Of a stretch of DNA of 9,411 nt, positions 1 through 6,757 are shown piece by piece. The notes under the pieces are model-generated. The model saw nothing but the letters and a program-made list of their open reading frames with translations. It had not been told where the DNA came from and did no database searches. The DNA comes from CAYJXA01 sp964404595 (GTDB taxonomy: Archaea; Nanobdellota; Nanobdellia; Woesearchaeales; GW2011-AR9): NCBI GenBank assembly GCA_964404595.1, contig CAYOKQ010000061.1:1-9411 (forward strand), read 5' to 3'. Numbering within the stretch: the stretch's first letter is position 1; every line of letters starts with the position of its first letter. The position numbers and the translations under genes are program-made.

Positions 1-1305
1 GCATTTCAAGATAATGAAGGAAGTGCCTTAGCCGGGCAGGCAGCTAAAACCCCTATACAGTGTAGTATTGTAGGAGAGAATCTGGTGCTCAGCCGCGGCA
101 ATATAAATAGATCTTTGCCTCGATTCTTTTGTAGTGCTCGAGAAGGAAATGCGCAGCGCGAGCGAATCTGTGGAAACTCAGGATATAGCTCCACGCTCAC
201 CAGATGCGAGAATGGATGTGATGTAGAGACGGGAAGGTGCGCTTCTTTCCAACCTTGTGTACAAAATGAAGTAGGTCTCACGACTTTAAATAGCGGAGAA
301 TCTTGCTCATACGAAGTTGACGGCGTTACGTACGAGATTATGTTAGAGGAAATTATTTACGAAGAAATTCCTGGTTATGATCTACCACAGCCAATTGCAA
401 AATTTAGAGTAAATACTCCTACTCAAACAATAATTCAAAATGTTTCACCAAGAAAATTTTTCAGAATTGAAAACATTTTTACCATTGAAACCCCTAATCA
501 TTATGTTGTGCCTCGAGCAGATTATAGATTTAAATTACACAGAGCAGTCCCAATTGATGAAATGGAGATATATTTTGATAGAAGTTGTACCGATGCTTTT
601 TTTGATTTAGAGTTGATAAATAAGTGTAATGAGCTTGTAAACAATTATCGGGATTTAGTGTTTCCGGCAATTGAACAGGTATCTGGCTTAAATATAGGGG
701 AATGTTTTGATGAAATATCGATTAATATATTAGCAGAAAGTGGGACGGCCGGAGCGAATACTGCCGGATTTCGCCTTTATATCGGCATTGGAGAGGATCT
801 TATTCGCAATATAAACGTCTCGACATGGGGAAATTACGAAGTGCATGAAGCTTTGCATGTTCACAATTCTTGTGCTAATATTCCTGCTGAAGAAGATTTT
901 AATCATTTTTACTATTTTTTAAGGGAAGCTGAAATTTATCAAGAACTGGGAAATGAGTTGATTGCAACTCAAAAATTTGATAATGCTCGTACTATGTATG
1001 AAAATGTAGAAGCAAGCCCGACTATGTTAGATAATGAAATGGCAATGTGGGGAGGATGTCACGGAATAAAAACGCATTTGTTACAAAGCCATTATATCGA
1101 AACCGATGAAACCCTTGTTCGTGAATTTTATAGCAGGATTATTCCCGAAAAGGATTTGCTAAATGAATTAAATGATAATTCTGTTTTCAATAGAGCAGTT
1201 GCGGAAATATTAGGAAATAGCTCCGAAGTAATTTCACAGATTAATGATTATTGTTCTTCAAGTCATGCTTTTAACAAAACCATTAGCTATTCGAGTAAAA
1301 AATAA
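1..1305 (+). CDS. Putative exported Cys-rich zinc metallopeptidase, 5'-truncated
   Basis: The frame is open from base 1 to the stop at 1303-1305 (434 residues visible), so the true start lies before the window. A GTG at 85 is possible, but the codons before it read through smoothly. The first third is cysteine-rich and includes a CxxGC...C cluster near bases 205-240, as in disulfide-bonded exported proteins. Bases 844-858 encode HEALH, which fits the zinc-binding and catalytic HExxH signature. A Glu-rich stretch (REAEIY, about bases 922-939) follows 22 residues after the second His and could supply the third ligand of a gluzincin. Two later cysteines (after HEALHVHNS, and in GGCHG) could be structural. 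I do not recognise the family. The peptidase call rests on HExxH and its setting, and the substrate is unknown. The signal peptide would lie upstream and cannot be seen. Confidence 0.6.
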   Translation, partial: AFQDNEGSALAGQAAKTPIQCSIVGENLVLSRGNINRSLPRFFCSAREGNAQRERICGNSGYSSTLTRCENGCDVETGRCASFQPCVQNEVGLTTLNSGESCSYEVDGVTYEIMLEEIIYEEIPGYDLPQPIAKFRVNTPTQTIIQNVSPRKFFRIENIFTIETPNHYVVPRADYRFKLHRAVPIDEMEIYFDRSCTDAFFDLELINKCNELVNNYRDLVFPAIEQVSGLNIGECFDEISINILAESGTAGANTAGFRLYIGIGEDLIRNINVSTWGNYEVHEALHVHNSCANIPAEEDFNHFYYFLREAEIYQELGNELIATQKFDNARTMYENVEASPTMLDNEMAMWGGCHGIKTHLLQSHYIETDETLVREFYSRIIPEKDLLNELNDNSVFNRAVAEILGNSSEVISQINDYCSSSHAFNKTISYSSKK

Positions 1306-1386
1306 AGAAGCGGTAAATTCGTTTCGAAAGTTCTTTGAGACTATGTGGAAGACTGCCAAGAAATAAAAAAATAATCCTCATAAACA

Positions 1387-1396
1387 TTTATAAAAG
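1387..1396 (+). promoter_or_regulatory. TATA box of the AsnB-like/Dph6 fusion gene
   Basis: TTTATAAAAG begins 31 bases before the ATG at 1418. Archaeal transcription normally starts about 25-30 bases after the TATA box, so the mRNA should begin at or very near the start codon (leaderless). No Shine-Dalgarno site lies before the ATG, which agrees. The space 1306-1417 holds no other gene that I can see. Confidence 0.65.
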
Positions 1397-1417
1397 TATT
1401 TCTCTCTTTAGTCTACC

Positions 1418-3556
1418 ATGTGCGGCATAACCGGCGTCTTTAATCATCCTCATGCATTTGAACAGGTTAAAGCAGCGTTAGCTATACTGCATAATCGGGG
1501 AAAAGATGCATTGGGCATTTCCAACTTCCATGAAGTGCAGCATCACCATGATCTCAATAAATTTTATCCTATTCCTGGGAAAAACATCATAGGCCATGCT
1601 CTGCATGCGGTGGTGGATGACGTGCCCCAGCCACTCAAAGGAAAAGGGGTGCTGGTGGCCAACTGCGAAATCTATAATTGGCAGAAATTAAATCAGAGAT
1701 ATAATTTTAAAGCAAAGAATGATGCCCAATTATTGCTTTCTCTGTTAGATAAGTTTGGAATCGATAAACTGGAAGAATTAGATGGCGTGTATGCTTTGGC
1801 CTACTGGAATAAAGAGGATTTGTATCTGGCGCGGGATATTCTGGGAGAAAAACCATTGTGGTTCGTGCATACGTCGGATGGATTTGCCTTTGCATCAGAG
1901 AAAAAAGTTTTAGAGAAATTAGGCTATCTTGATATCCAGGAATTAAACCCCCGGCAGATCCTTCACTATTATATTCAGGGCAATCGCTACGAAGGTATTG
2001 CTCGATTTTTTTTGGACTATGCACCAGAACACCCAGAGTCGTATGAAAAATTAAAGCAAAAAACAGAAAAAATTCTCGATGAGGCCATCAAAAAAAGAAT
2101 TCCTGGACGCAAATTTGGCTTGCTTTTTTCCGGCGGCATCGATAGCACCTATTTGGCCCACTATTTCAAACAGCAAGGCTATGATTTTACCTGCTATACG
2201 GCAGTTTTAGAGACGGATGGAACGCCGCCATCTGATCTACTGGCAGCACAGAACGTGGCGAAGGAATTGGGCTTGCATCTTAAGATAAAAAAAATAAAGA
2301 TCGCTGACATTCCAAGGTATTTAAAGAAGATCGTGCCGCTTATTGAAGATTCCAATGTGGTCAAAGTAGGGGTGGCTTTGACTTTTTACATTGCTTGTGA
2401 AATGGCGCGTGAAGATGGGTGCAAAGTCATTTTCTCTGGACTTGGAAGTGAAGAATTATTTGCCGGCTATGAACGGCACAAACAATCTGGCAACATTAAC
2501 CAGGAATGTGTATCGGGATTGCTGAAGATGTATGAACGGGACCTCTATCGAGATGATGTGCTGACGATGGATAATAATCTCGAATTGCGCCTGCCTTATC
2601 TGGATATGGAATTGGTGAAGTATGCGCTGAAAATTCCCGGCAAGTATAAACTGAAAGAAGGAACTGGAAAATATATCTTACGCGAAATTGCAGCAGAAAA
2701 AGGGATTCCTCACCAATTTGCCTTTCGCAAGAAGACGGCGGCGCAGTATGGCAGCAGATTTGATTATGCGCTGGAAAAATTGGCCAAGAAGAGTAAATTT
2801 CCTTCCAAATCGGCCTATTTGCGCACTTTTTATCCTTCGCATAATCTGCGCCTGGGAGTGCTATTTTCAGGGGGGAAAGATTCGACCTATTCTGCCTACA
2901 TCATGCAGCGGCAGAATTATGAATTAGCCTGCCTGATTACGATGAGATCTGAGAACAAAGAATCTTTTATGTTCCAGTCTGCCGGGGTGGAAATGGTGGA
3001 ATTACAGGCACAGGCGATGGAGCTGCCGCTTATAGTCGGCGAAACGAAGGGAGAGAAAGAAAAAGAATTAATCGATCTGGAAAAGACCATTACGCTTGCA
3101 AGAGAGAAATATAAGTTAGATGGTATCGTGTCGGGAGCTTTGTTTTCCACTTATCAGCGTGATCGCATTGAGAAGATCTGCGATAGGCTGGGATTGAAAA
3201 TATTTGCACCGCTGTGGCACAAGCCCCAGGAAGAAGAGATGAAAGAGTTGCTGGCGAATGGATTTACGTTTGTTCTGAGCGCGGTGGCAGCAGAAGGATT
3301 AGATAAGAAGTGGTTGAATAGGATTATTACTGAGAAAGATGTAGAGAGGTTGAAGGAATTGCAACGGAAAGTGGGGATAAATATTTCTGGAGAAGGTGGC
3401 GAAACGGAATCGCTAGTCTTAGATTGTCCCTTATTTAAGAAGAAGATTGTTATAGAAGAGACGGAAATAATGGATGAGAATAAAAATAGTGCATATATGT
3501 TCATTAAGAAGGCGAGGTTAGCGGAGAAGATTTTGAAAGATTCCACAACATCTTAA
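1418..3556 (+). CDS. dph6: Fusion: class-II glutaminase, AsnB-like synthetase, diphthine--ammonia ligase (Dph6)
   Basis: One uninterrupted frame encodes three domains. Residues 1-190 are an Ntn glutaminase: Cys2 nucleophile (MCGITG), RGKD at 27-30, NCE at 82-84 and Asp102. Residues 205-450 resemble the asparagine synthetase domain: PP-loop SGGIDS at 238-243, SGLGSEELFAGY at 340-351 and KKTAAQYGSR at 438-447. Residues 478-705 are a full Dph6 domain: PP-loop SGGKDS at 484-489, SGALFSTYQRDR, APLW, then GEGGETES from 658 and CPLF from 670. Dph6 amidates diphthine on elongation factor 2 with ATP and ammonium, the last step of diphthamide synthesis. Stand-alone archaeal Dph6 has roughly 220-230 residues, so this is a true fusion. 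The glutaminase may feed ammonia to one or both synthetase domains (inference). A TATA box sets the ATG start. The 3' end overlaps the convergent regulator. Confidence 0.88.
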   Translation: MCGITGVFNHPHAFEQVKAALAILHNRGKDALGISNFHEVQHHHDLNKFYPIPGKNIIGHALHAVVDDVPQPLKGKGVLVANCEIYNWQKLNQRYNFKAKNDAQLLLSLLDKFGIDKLEELDGVYALAYWNKEDLYLARDILGEKPLWFVHTSDGFAFASEKKVLEKLGYLDIQELNPRQILHYYIQGNRYEGIARFFLDYAPEHPESYEKLKQKTEKILDEAIKKRIPGRKFGLLFSGGIDSTYLAHYFKQQGYDFTCYTAVLETDGTPPSDLLAAQNVAKELGLHLKIKKIKIADIPRYLKKIVPLIEDSNVVKVGVALTFYIACEMAREDGCKVIFSGLGSEELFAGYERHKQSGNINQECVSGLLKMYERDLYRDDVLTMDNNLELRLPYLDMELVKYALKIPGKYKLKEGTGKYILREIAAEKGIPHQFAFRKKTAAQYGSRFDYALEKLAKKSKFPSKSAYLRTFYPSHNLRLGVLFSGGKDSTYSAYIMQRQNYELACLITMRSENKESFMFQSAGVEMVELQAQAMELPLIVGETKGEKEKELIDLEKTITLAREKYKLDGIVSGALFSTYQRDRIEKICDRLGLKIFAPLWHKPQEEEMKELLANGFTFVLSAVAAEGLDKKWLNRIITEKDVERLKELQRKVGINISGEGGETESLVLDCPLFKKKIVIEETEIMDENKNSAYMFIKKARLAEKILKDSTTS

Positions 3557-4253
3557 AATATTGGCGGAAAGCATTGTTAATATCTTCATTTTCTATAAGA
3601 ATTATAAAAGGGGTAGACGATTTGCTGGAATGCAGCCCTATTTTTTTCCCATAAATTTGGATGACGGTAGGAGGTATAATAGATGGTGGCAGGAATCGCA
3701 CCTCTGCAAATCTCCGTTTTGCCACTTCAACTGCTCTGAGCTTAGCTTCTGGAGTAACAGTAAATAAGCATTTTATTTTTATTTTCATCTTCTCTCTGCG
3801 TGCATGGAACTGTTCTAAATAATAAGGCAGAATTTTTGCCGTAGTTCCTGATGAGCCCAATACCAACCATTCTTTGCTGGTAGCCAACACATCTTCAAAC
3901 ACAGTAATTCTTCCTTCTTTTCCTTTGTAAATTTTGACCTCTAATTTCTCAGTGAACTGGGCAAATTCCTGTAGTTCGCGAACCAGAGACTGTAAGCGTC
4001 GTTGCTTTTCGTTTTCTCGTTCTACAAGTTGTTTGGGGTCTGCCGCTTCAAAAAACTTCTTCTTACCTTTAATGACAAAACTTACTAATCCCTTTTCACC
4101 AAGGCGCTCTACCAAGTCATAGACCATTGCCCGATGCAAACCGCACTTCTGGATTAACTGCGTTGCCGAAGCTGAGCCTAATTTAAGCAGCTCTATGTAC
4201 ACTTGAGCCTCTTTTGGGGTGAGGCCGACGTCTTCCAAGATTTTAACATCCAT
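3504..4253 (-). CDS. TrmB-family transcriptional regulator, short form
   Basis: This is a 249-residue DNA-binding regulator. It opens with MDVKILEDVGLTPKEAQVY, the usual start of archaeal TrmB winged helix-turn-helix domains (about residues 1-75, with recognition region CGLHRAMVYDLVERL). A charged, probably coiled helix follows (about 75-105). The C-terminal part (about 105-240) contains VLGSSGTTAKILPYY and ends FKMLW, like the PLD-fold effector half of short TrmB proteins. Full-length TrmB, with its sugar-binding extension, is about 340 residues, so the effector here may differ. The start at 4253 lies 30 bases after a minus-strand TATA box. The gene is divergent from the HAD-like gene and may control it and itself (inference). 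Its last residues are read across the 3' end of the fusion gene. Confidence 0.85.
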   Translation of the reverse strand: MDVKILEDVGLTPKEAQVYIELLKLGSASATQLIQKCGLHRAMVYDLVERLGEKGLVSFVIKGKKKFFEAADPKQLVERENEKQRRLQSLVRELQEFAQFTEKLEVKIYKGKEGRITVFEDVLATSKEWLVLGSSGTTAKILPYYLEQFHARREKMKIKIKCLFTVTPEAKLRAVEVAKRRFAEVRFLPPSIIPPTVIQIYGKKIGLHSSKSSTPFIILIENEDINNAFRQYFKMLWNLSKSSPLTSPS

Positions 4254-4273
4254 CTACATTTAAAATCATCTCT

Positions 4274-4283
4274 AATATATAAA
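4274..4283 (-). promoter_or_regulatory. TATA box of the TrmB-like regulator gene
   Basis: On the minus strand this reads TTTATATATT, with its first base 30 positions before the ATG at 4253. That spacing predicts a leaderless transcript and supports this start codon. Confidence 0.55.
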
Positions 4284-4290
4284 TTATCAT

Positions 4291-4317
4291 AATGTTTATT
4301 ATTACAAATGTTTATTA
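4291..4317. repeat. 11-bp direct repeat, candidate regulator operator
   Basis: AATGTTTATTA occurs at 4291-4301 and again at 4307-4317, exactly 16 bases apart. The second copy runs into the TATA box of the HAD-like gene. In the divergent spacer of a TrmB-type regulator, this is a plausible operator controlling one or both directions. The region is very AT-rich, so chance is possible. Confidence 0.4.
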
Positions 4318-4322
4318 ATAAA
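4311..4322 (+). promoter_or_regulatory. TATA box of the HAD-like gene within a 12-bp palindrome
   Basis: TTTATTAATA at 4311-4320 begins 32 bases before the ATG at 4343. The wider TTTATTAATAAA (4311-4322) is a perfect palindrome. The TATA-to-ATG distance fits leaderless transcription from 4343. It rules out the earlier in-frame ATG at 4322, which lies directly against the TATA box and would not be in the mRNA. Confidence 0.6.
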
Positions 4323-4342
4323 TGCCCTTGTTGAGTAGTATT

Positions 4343-4987
4343 ATGGCAAACAAAAGTGAACTTAAAGTGTACGATTACAATGGCGTAATAGTGGGTGTCG
4401 ATGGCTTTAGGCAGTGGTTTAAAGAAAATCACCCTGAGGTATGGCATCAATATAAAGTGGTTGGGTCAAATAATCCGGAAGTGCTGCGCGCCGTTATGCC
4501 ACAAGTTCAGGGTATCTATGAACAGGCAACCATTAATGATCTGTATCTGGTTTCTTTACTACCTTCAGTTCAGGAGCGGTTGGAGAGAGATGCAGCCCAA
4601 GGTTATGCTCGAACTCTTTTCACTTCTGTTCCACGAGAAGTCACGGAGCGTCAATTAGAACGTTTAGGGATTGCCGGTTCAATCGATGCGTTAGTAACAT
4701 TGTCAGATATTCAGATGGTCTGTGGGCTTGGCAATGCAGTTAAAGAAGATCCCGCTGTATTCTATGGATTAGTTGAATATTGCGCTCGGCAAGGAATTGG
4801 CACTGTGACAAGTTACACCGACGATACGGAGAAGAGAGTTTTATCTGCGGTTAATGCTCATCGGCAACTCCAAACCGATGGCAGGCAGGGTATTGATAGG
4901 ATTTATCACTTTGATGAAAAGATGCCGGAAGATAAAGTTATATGCAATGGTTATGAGAAGATCAGAAGCTTACTGTCAGTAGAATAG
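4343..4987 (+). CDS. HAD-superfamily-like hydrolase with variant motif I
   Basis: This 214-residue protein carries a degenerate set of haloacid dehalogenase motifs. Motif I is VYDYNGV, with the candidate nucleophile Asp11. Motif II is LFTSVP (Thr94/Ser95). A motif III-like Lys134 sits in KEDPAVF, resembling the KPDP segment of phosphatases. Motif IV is YTDDTEKRVLSA (Asp160/Asp161). The residue two after the nucleophile, normally the acid/base Asp in phosphatases, is Asn13 here, so activity may be altered or lost. The segment between motifs I and II (about residues 16-90) would be the cap domain. The substrate is unknown. I chose ATG 4343 over 4322 because of the TATA spacing. The gene is divergent from the TrmB-like regulator, which may control it. 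The HAD assignment is from motifs only. Confidence 0.6.
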   Translation: MANKSELKVYDYNGVIVGVDGFRQWFKENHPEVWHQYKVVGSNNPEVLRAVMPQVQGIYEQATINDLYLVSLLPSVQERLERDAAQGYARTLFTSVPREVTERQLERLGIAGSIDALVTLSDIQMVCGLGNAVKEDPAVFYGLVEYCARQGIGTVTSYTDDTEKRVLSAVNAHRQLQTDGRQGIDRIYHFDEKMPEDKVICNGYEKIRSLLSVE

Positions 4988-5002
4988 AAAATCTCGGGAA
5001 AA

Positions 5003-5012
5003 TTATTAAATA
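5003..5012 (+). promoter_or_regulatory. TATA box of the PEP-swivel protein gene
   Basis: TTATTAAATA begins 32 bases before the ATG at 5035, again the spacing of a leaderless transcript. Five-base arms GGGAA (4996-5000) and TTCCC (5021-5025) flank it symmetrically. They could be a weak operator, but arms this short are expected by chance. Confidence 0.5.
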
Positions 5013-5034
5013 GAGTATTGTTCCCAATGACAAC

Positions 5035-6129
5035 ATGGAATCATCTGTAAAAGATATAATTCGTGTAATACAAGACCATAAATTAAGATTGGCAATTACG
5101 AGAAATATCTCTTTGTTTCAACTTACCTGCTTGACCAAGGGATATACGGTTGAAATGACTCGACAATTTGGTTTTTCCTATAAAGCAATTGGAATAAGCG
5201 GAGATAAGAACCAGTTTACTGACTATTTAAATGTAGAATTGCTTTCCGAAGGGATGGAAGATTATCTTCAAGAAAATACCTCACTCTCCAAAATATTTAA
5301 TGATCTGATTATCCAATTCAATGAGTTTAAGAAAGAGACGAGAAAGGCGCAACAATTATGCTCTCTTGATCCTTACGATGCTCTCCAAGCCATTCTGAAT
5401 TTTGCTCCGAGTTATTTTGCAACTTTAGGTTTCTACAATGCTTACTGGCGTTATCTAGATACTAGAAAGAAAACTTCCCCTTCCGAAACTATTGACCGGG
5501 TTGGAAGTGAGCGAAACCTGTTTGCTTCTTTATATCCAGAGATCGAAGAAATTATCGTACACTGTGCGCAGAAGATAGGAAAAGAACAAGGGTTTGAAGG
5601 AAGCATCATTACTATGATGACGATGCCAGAAATGGCCGCTTTCCTCAAAGAGAAAAAATTATCTTCTGCCTTCCAACAAGAATTAGAACGCCGAAGCAGG
5701 CACTATTTTTATCTTTTTATTGAAAAAGAAGAGCAAGAATATATTACAACCAATGAGGAATCTATTAGAAATATTCTTGAGCACTGTTTTCCTGAGGAAG
5801 AAATTAAGGATGTTACTTTATTAGAAGGCCAAGGTGCCTCTCCTGGGAAAGTGCAAGGAAAAGTATTTGTGCTGGGCTCATCCACGAAAGCACCTTCTGA
5901 ATATGTACTCGTTGCTCATTCAACTCATCCTAAAGATTTACATATAATTGAGAAAAGCATGGCTATCGTTGCCGAGGAAGGTGGAATACTGAGTCATGCG
6001 GCGATTCTTGCCCGGGAATTGAAGAAACCGGCAGTGGTAGGAACGAAGATAGCCACAAAAGTATTTAAAGATGGCGACTTAGTGGAAGTAGATGCAAATC
6101 AGGGCATCGTGAGGAAAATAAAATCTTGA
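5035..6129 (+). CDS. PEP-utilizing enzyme mobile (phosphohistidine swivel) domain protein
   Basis: Residues about 262-362 form the swivelling phosphohistidine domain of PEP synthase and pyruvate phosphate dikinase. It begins GQGASPGKVQGKVFVLG and contains GGILSHAAILARELKKPAVVG, where His321 aligns with the phosphorylated His. The first 260 residues are helical-looking and include ELERRSRHYFYLF, a segment resembling the linker before the swivel domain in PEP-synthase-like proteins. The protein has 364 residues. It lacks both the N-terminal ATP-grasp domain and the C-terminal PEP-binding barrel, so it cannot be a complete PEP synthase (about 750-800 residues). It may work with separate partner proteins, or transfer phosphate to an unknown acceptor as rifampin phosphotransferase does with its own domain set. 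I see no partner in this window. Start ATG 5035 is set by the TATA box. Confidence 0.8.
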   Translation: MESSVKDIIRVIQDHKLRLAITRNISLFQLTCLTKGYTVEMTRQFGFSYKAIGISGDKNQFTDYLNVELLSEGMEDYLQENTSLSKIFNDLIIQFNEFKKETRKAQQLCSLDPYDALQAILNFAPSYFATLGFYNAYWRYLDTRKKTSPSETIDRVGSERNLFASLYPEIEEIIVHCAQKIGKEQGFEGSIITMMTMPEMAAFLKEKKLSSAFQQELERRSRHYFYLFIEKEEQEYITTNEESIRNILEHCFPEEEIKDVTLLEGQGASPGKVQGKVFVLGSSTKAPSEYVLVAHSTHPKDLHIIEKSMAIVAEEGGILSHAAILARELKKPAVVGTKIATKVFKDGDLVEVDANQGIVRKIKS

Positions 6130-6145
6130 CTTTTCTTCCGTTAAG

Positions 6146-6155
6146 TTTAAAAAAT
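6146..6155 (+). promoter_or_regulatory. TATA box of the toxin-antitoxin/ribL operon
   Basis: TTTAAAAAAT begins 29 bases before the ATG at 6175, so the transcript should be leaderless. It is the only promoter-like element I see for the three-gene unit 6175-7164. Confidence 0.45.
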
Positions 6156-6174
6156 CACCCACTATAGGTCTACT

Positions 6175-6393
6175 ATGACACAAATAATTGTAAATGAGAA
6201 AGTGAGGCATGGCAAGCCCACCATAGCCGGAACTCGCATCACCGTAGATGATGTTCTAGGCTGGCTTGAAAGTGGAATGAGCTATGAAGAAGTGGAAAAA
6301 GAGTATGGGGTAAATAAGGAACAAATAGTGATCGTTATACAATATGCTTCCTCGTTTCTACGCGGAGAGGAAGTTCATGCTGCAACCGCATAA
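6175..6393 (+). CDS. DUF433 family antitoxin
   Basis: This 72-residue protein belongs to the DUF433 family, small helix-turn-helix-like proteins usually paired with PIN-like toxins. The signature is clear: HGKPTIAGTRITVDDVLGWL near residues 13-32, then GMSYEEVEKEYGV and a closing helix. Its expected role is to bind and neutralise the product of the next gene and to repress their shared promoter. That follows from family knowledge, not from evidence in this sequence. The stop codon is one base before the conserved start of the toxin domain. The start is supported by the TATA spacing and by the usual family length of about 70-80 residues. Confidence 0.88.
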   Translation: MTQIIVNEKVRHGKPTIAGTRITVDDVLGWLESGMSYEEVEKEYGVNKEQIVIVIQYASSFLRGEEVHAATA

Positions 6394-6394
6394 A

Positions 6395-6757
6395 ATGAAG
6401 TTTATTCTTGATGAAAATTTGCCTCAATCTTTTGTTGAAAAACTTGGCGAGTTAGGGTTTACCGTCGATCATGTCAGAACTGCTGGATTGCAAGGAGCAG
6501 ATGATCGAACAATTGCTCTTTATGCTAAAAATCAGGATGCTGTCCTCATAACTAAAGATATTGAATTTGGCAGCCTGCTTTTATACCCAAAGGGGTCTCA
6601 TTACGGGGTAGTGATATTACGCTTACCAGAATATTTTAAGAAAGAACAAATATTCTTGTTTTTAAAGAACTTCCTAACTACCATAAGAAAGGATAATCTT
6701 ATTGGACACATCACCACCCTAGAAATAGGAAAATATAGAGTGCGAAAATTACCATGA
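6395..6757 (+). CDS. DUF5615 PIN-like toxin (probable ribonuclease)
   Basis: This 120-residue protein opens with MKFILDENLPQ, the standard start of DUF5615 PIN-like proteins. Acidic residues expected for a PIN-type metal site are present: Asp6, Asp36/Asp37 (GADDRTI) and Asp55 (LITKDIEFG). Such proteins are thought to cut RNA and are paired with DUF433 antitoxins, as here. ATG 6395 is one base after the antitoxin stop, which suits translational re-initiation. An in-frame ATG at 6377, preceded at six bases by GGAGAGG (6364-6370), would add six residues and is a real alternative. The 3' end overlaps the next gene by ATGA at 6754-6757, so the three genes should be co-translated. Confidence 0.85.
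   Translation: MKFILDENLPQSFVEKLGELGFTVDHVRTAGLQGADDRTIALYAKNQDAVLITKDIEFGSLLLYPKGSHYGVVILRLPEYFKKEQIFLFLKNFLTTIRKDNLIGHITTLEIGKYRVRKLP

Noticed and set aside
85..87. GTG at 85 as the start of the first protein
   Set aside because: The frame is open to base 1 with plausible coding sequence including a cysteine before 85, and no promoter or ribosome site precedes it. The gene is more likely cut by the window edge.
2820..2870. Possible boundary between two separate genes (asnB-like and dph6)
   Set aside because: There is no stop codon, internal start with a ribosome site, or TATA box between the domains. The frame is continuous, so a fusion is the simplest reading.
4291..4322. AT-rich repeats as a replication origin
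   Set aside because: The stretch is short, no Orc1/Cdc6 gene is nearby, and the repeats are better explained as a promoter-operator region.
4322..4342. Upstream in-frame ATG for the HAD-like gene
   Set aside because: It directly abuts the TATA box, so it would lie before the transcription start. The added residues MPLLSSI are not part of motif I, and the next ATG has the correct TATA spacing.
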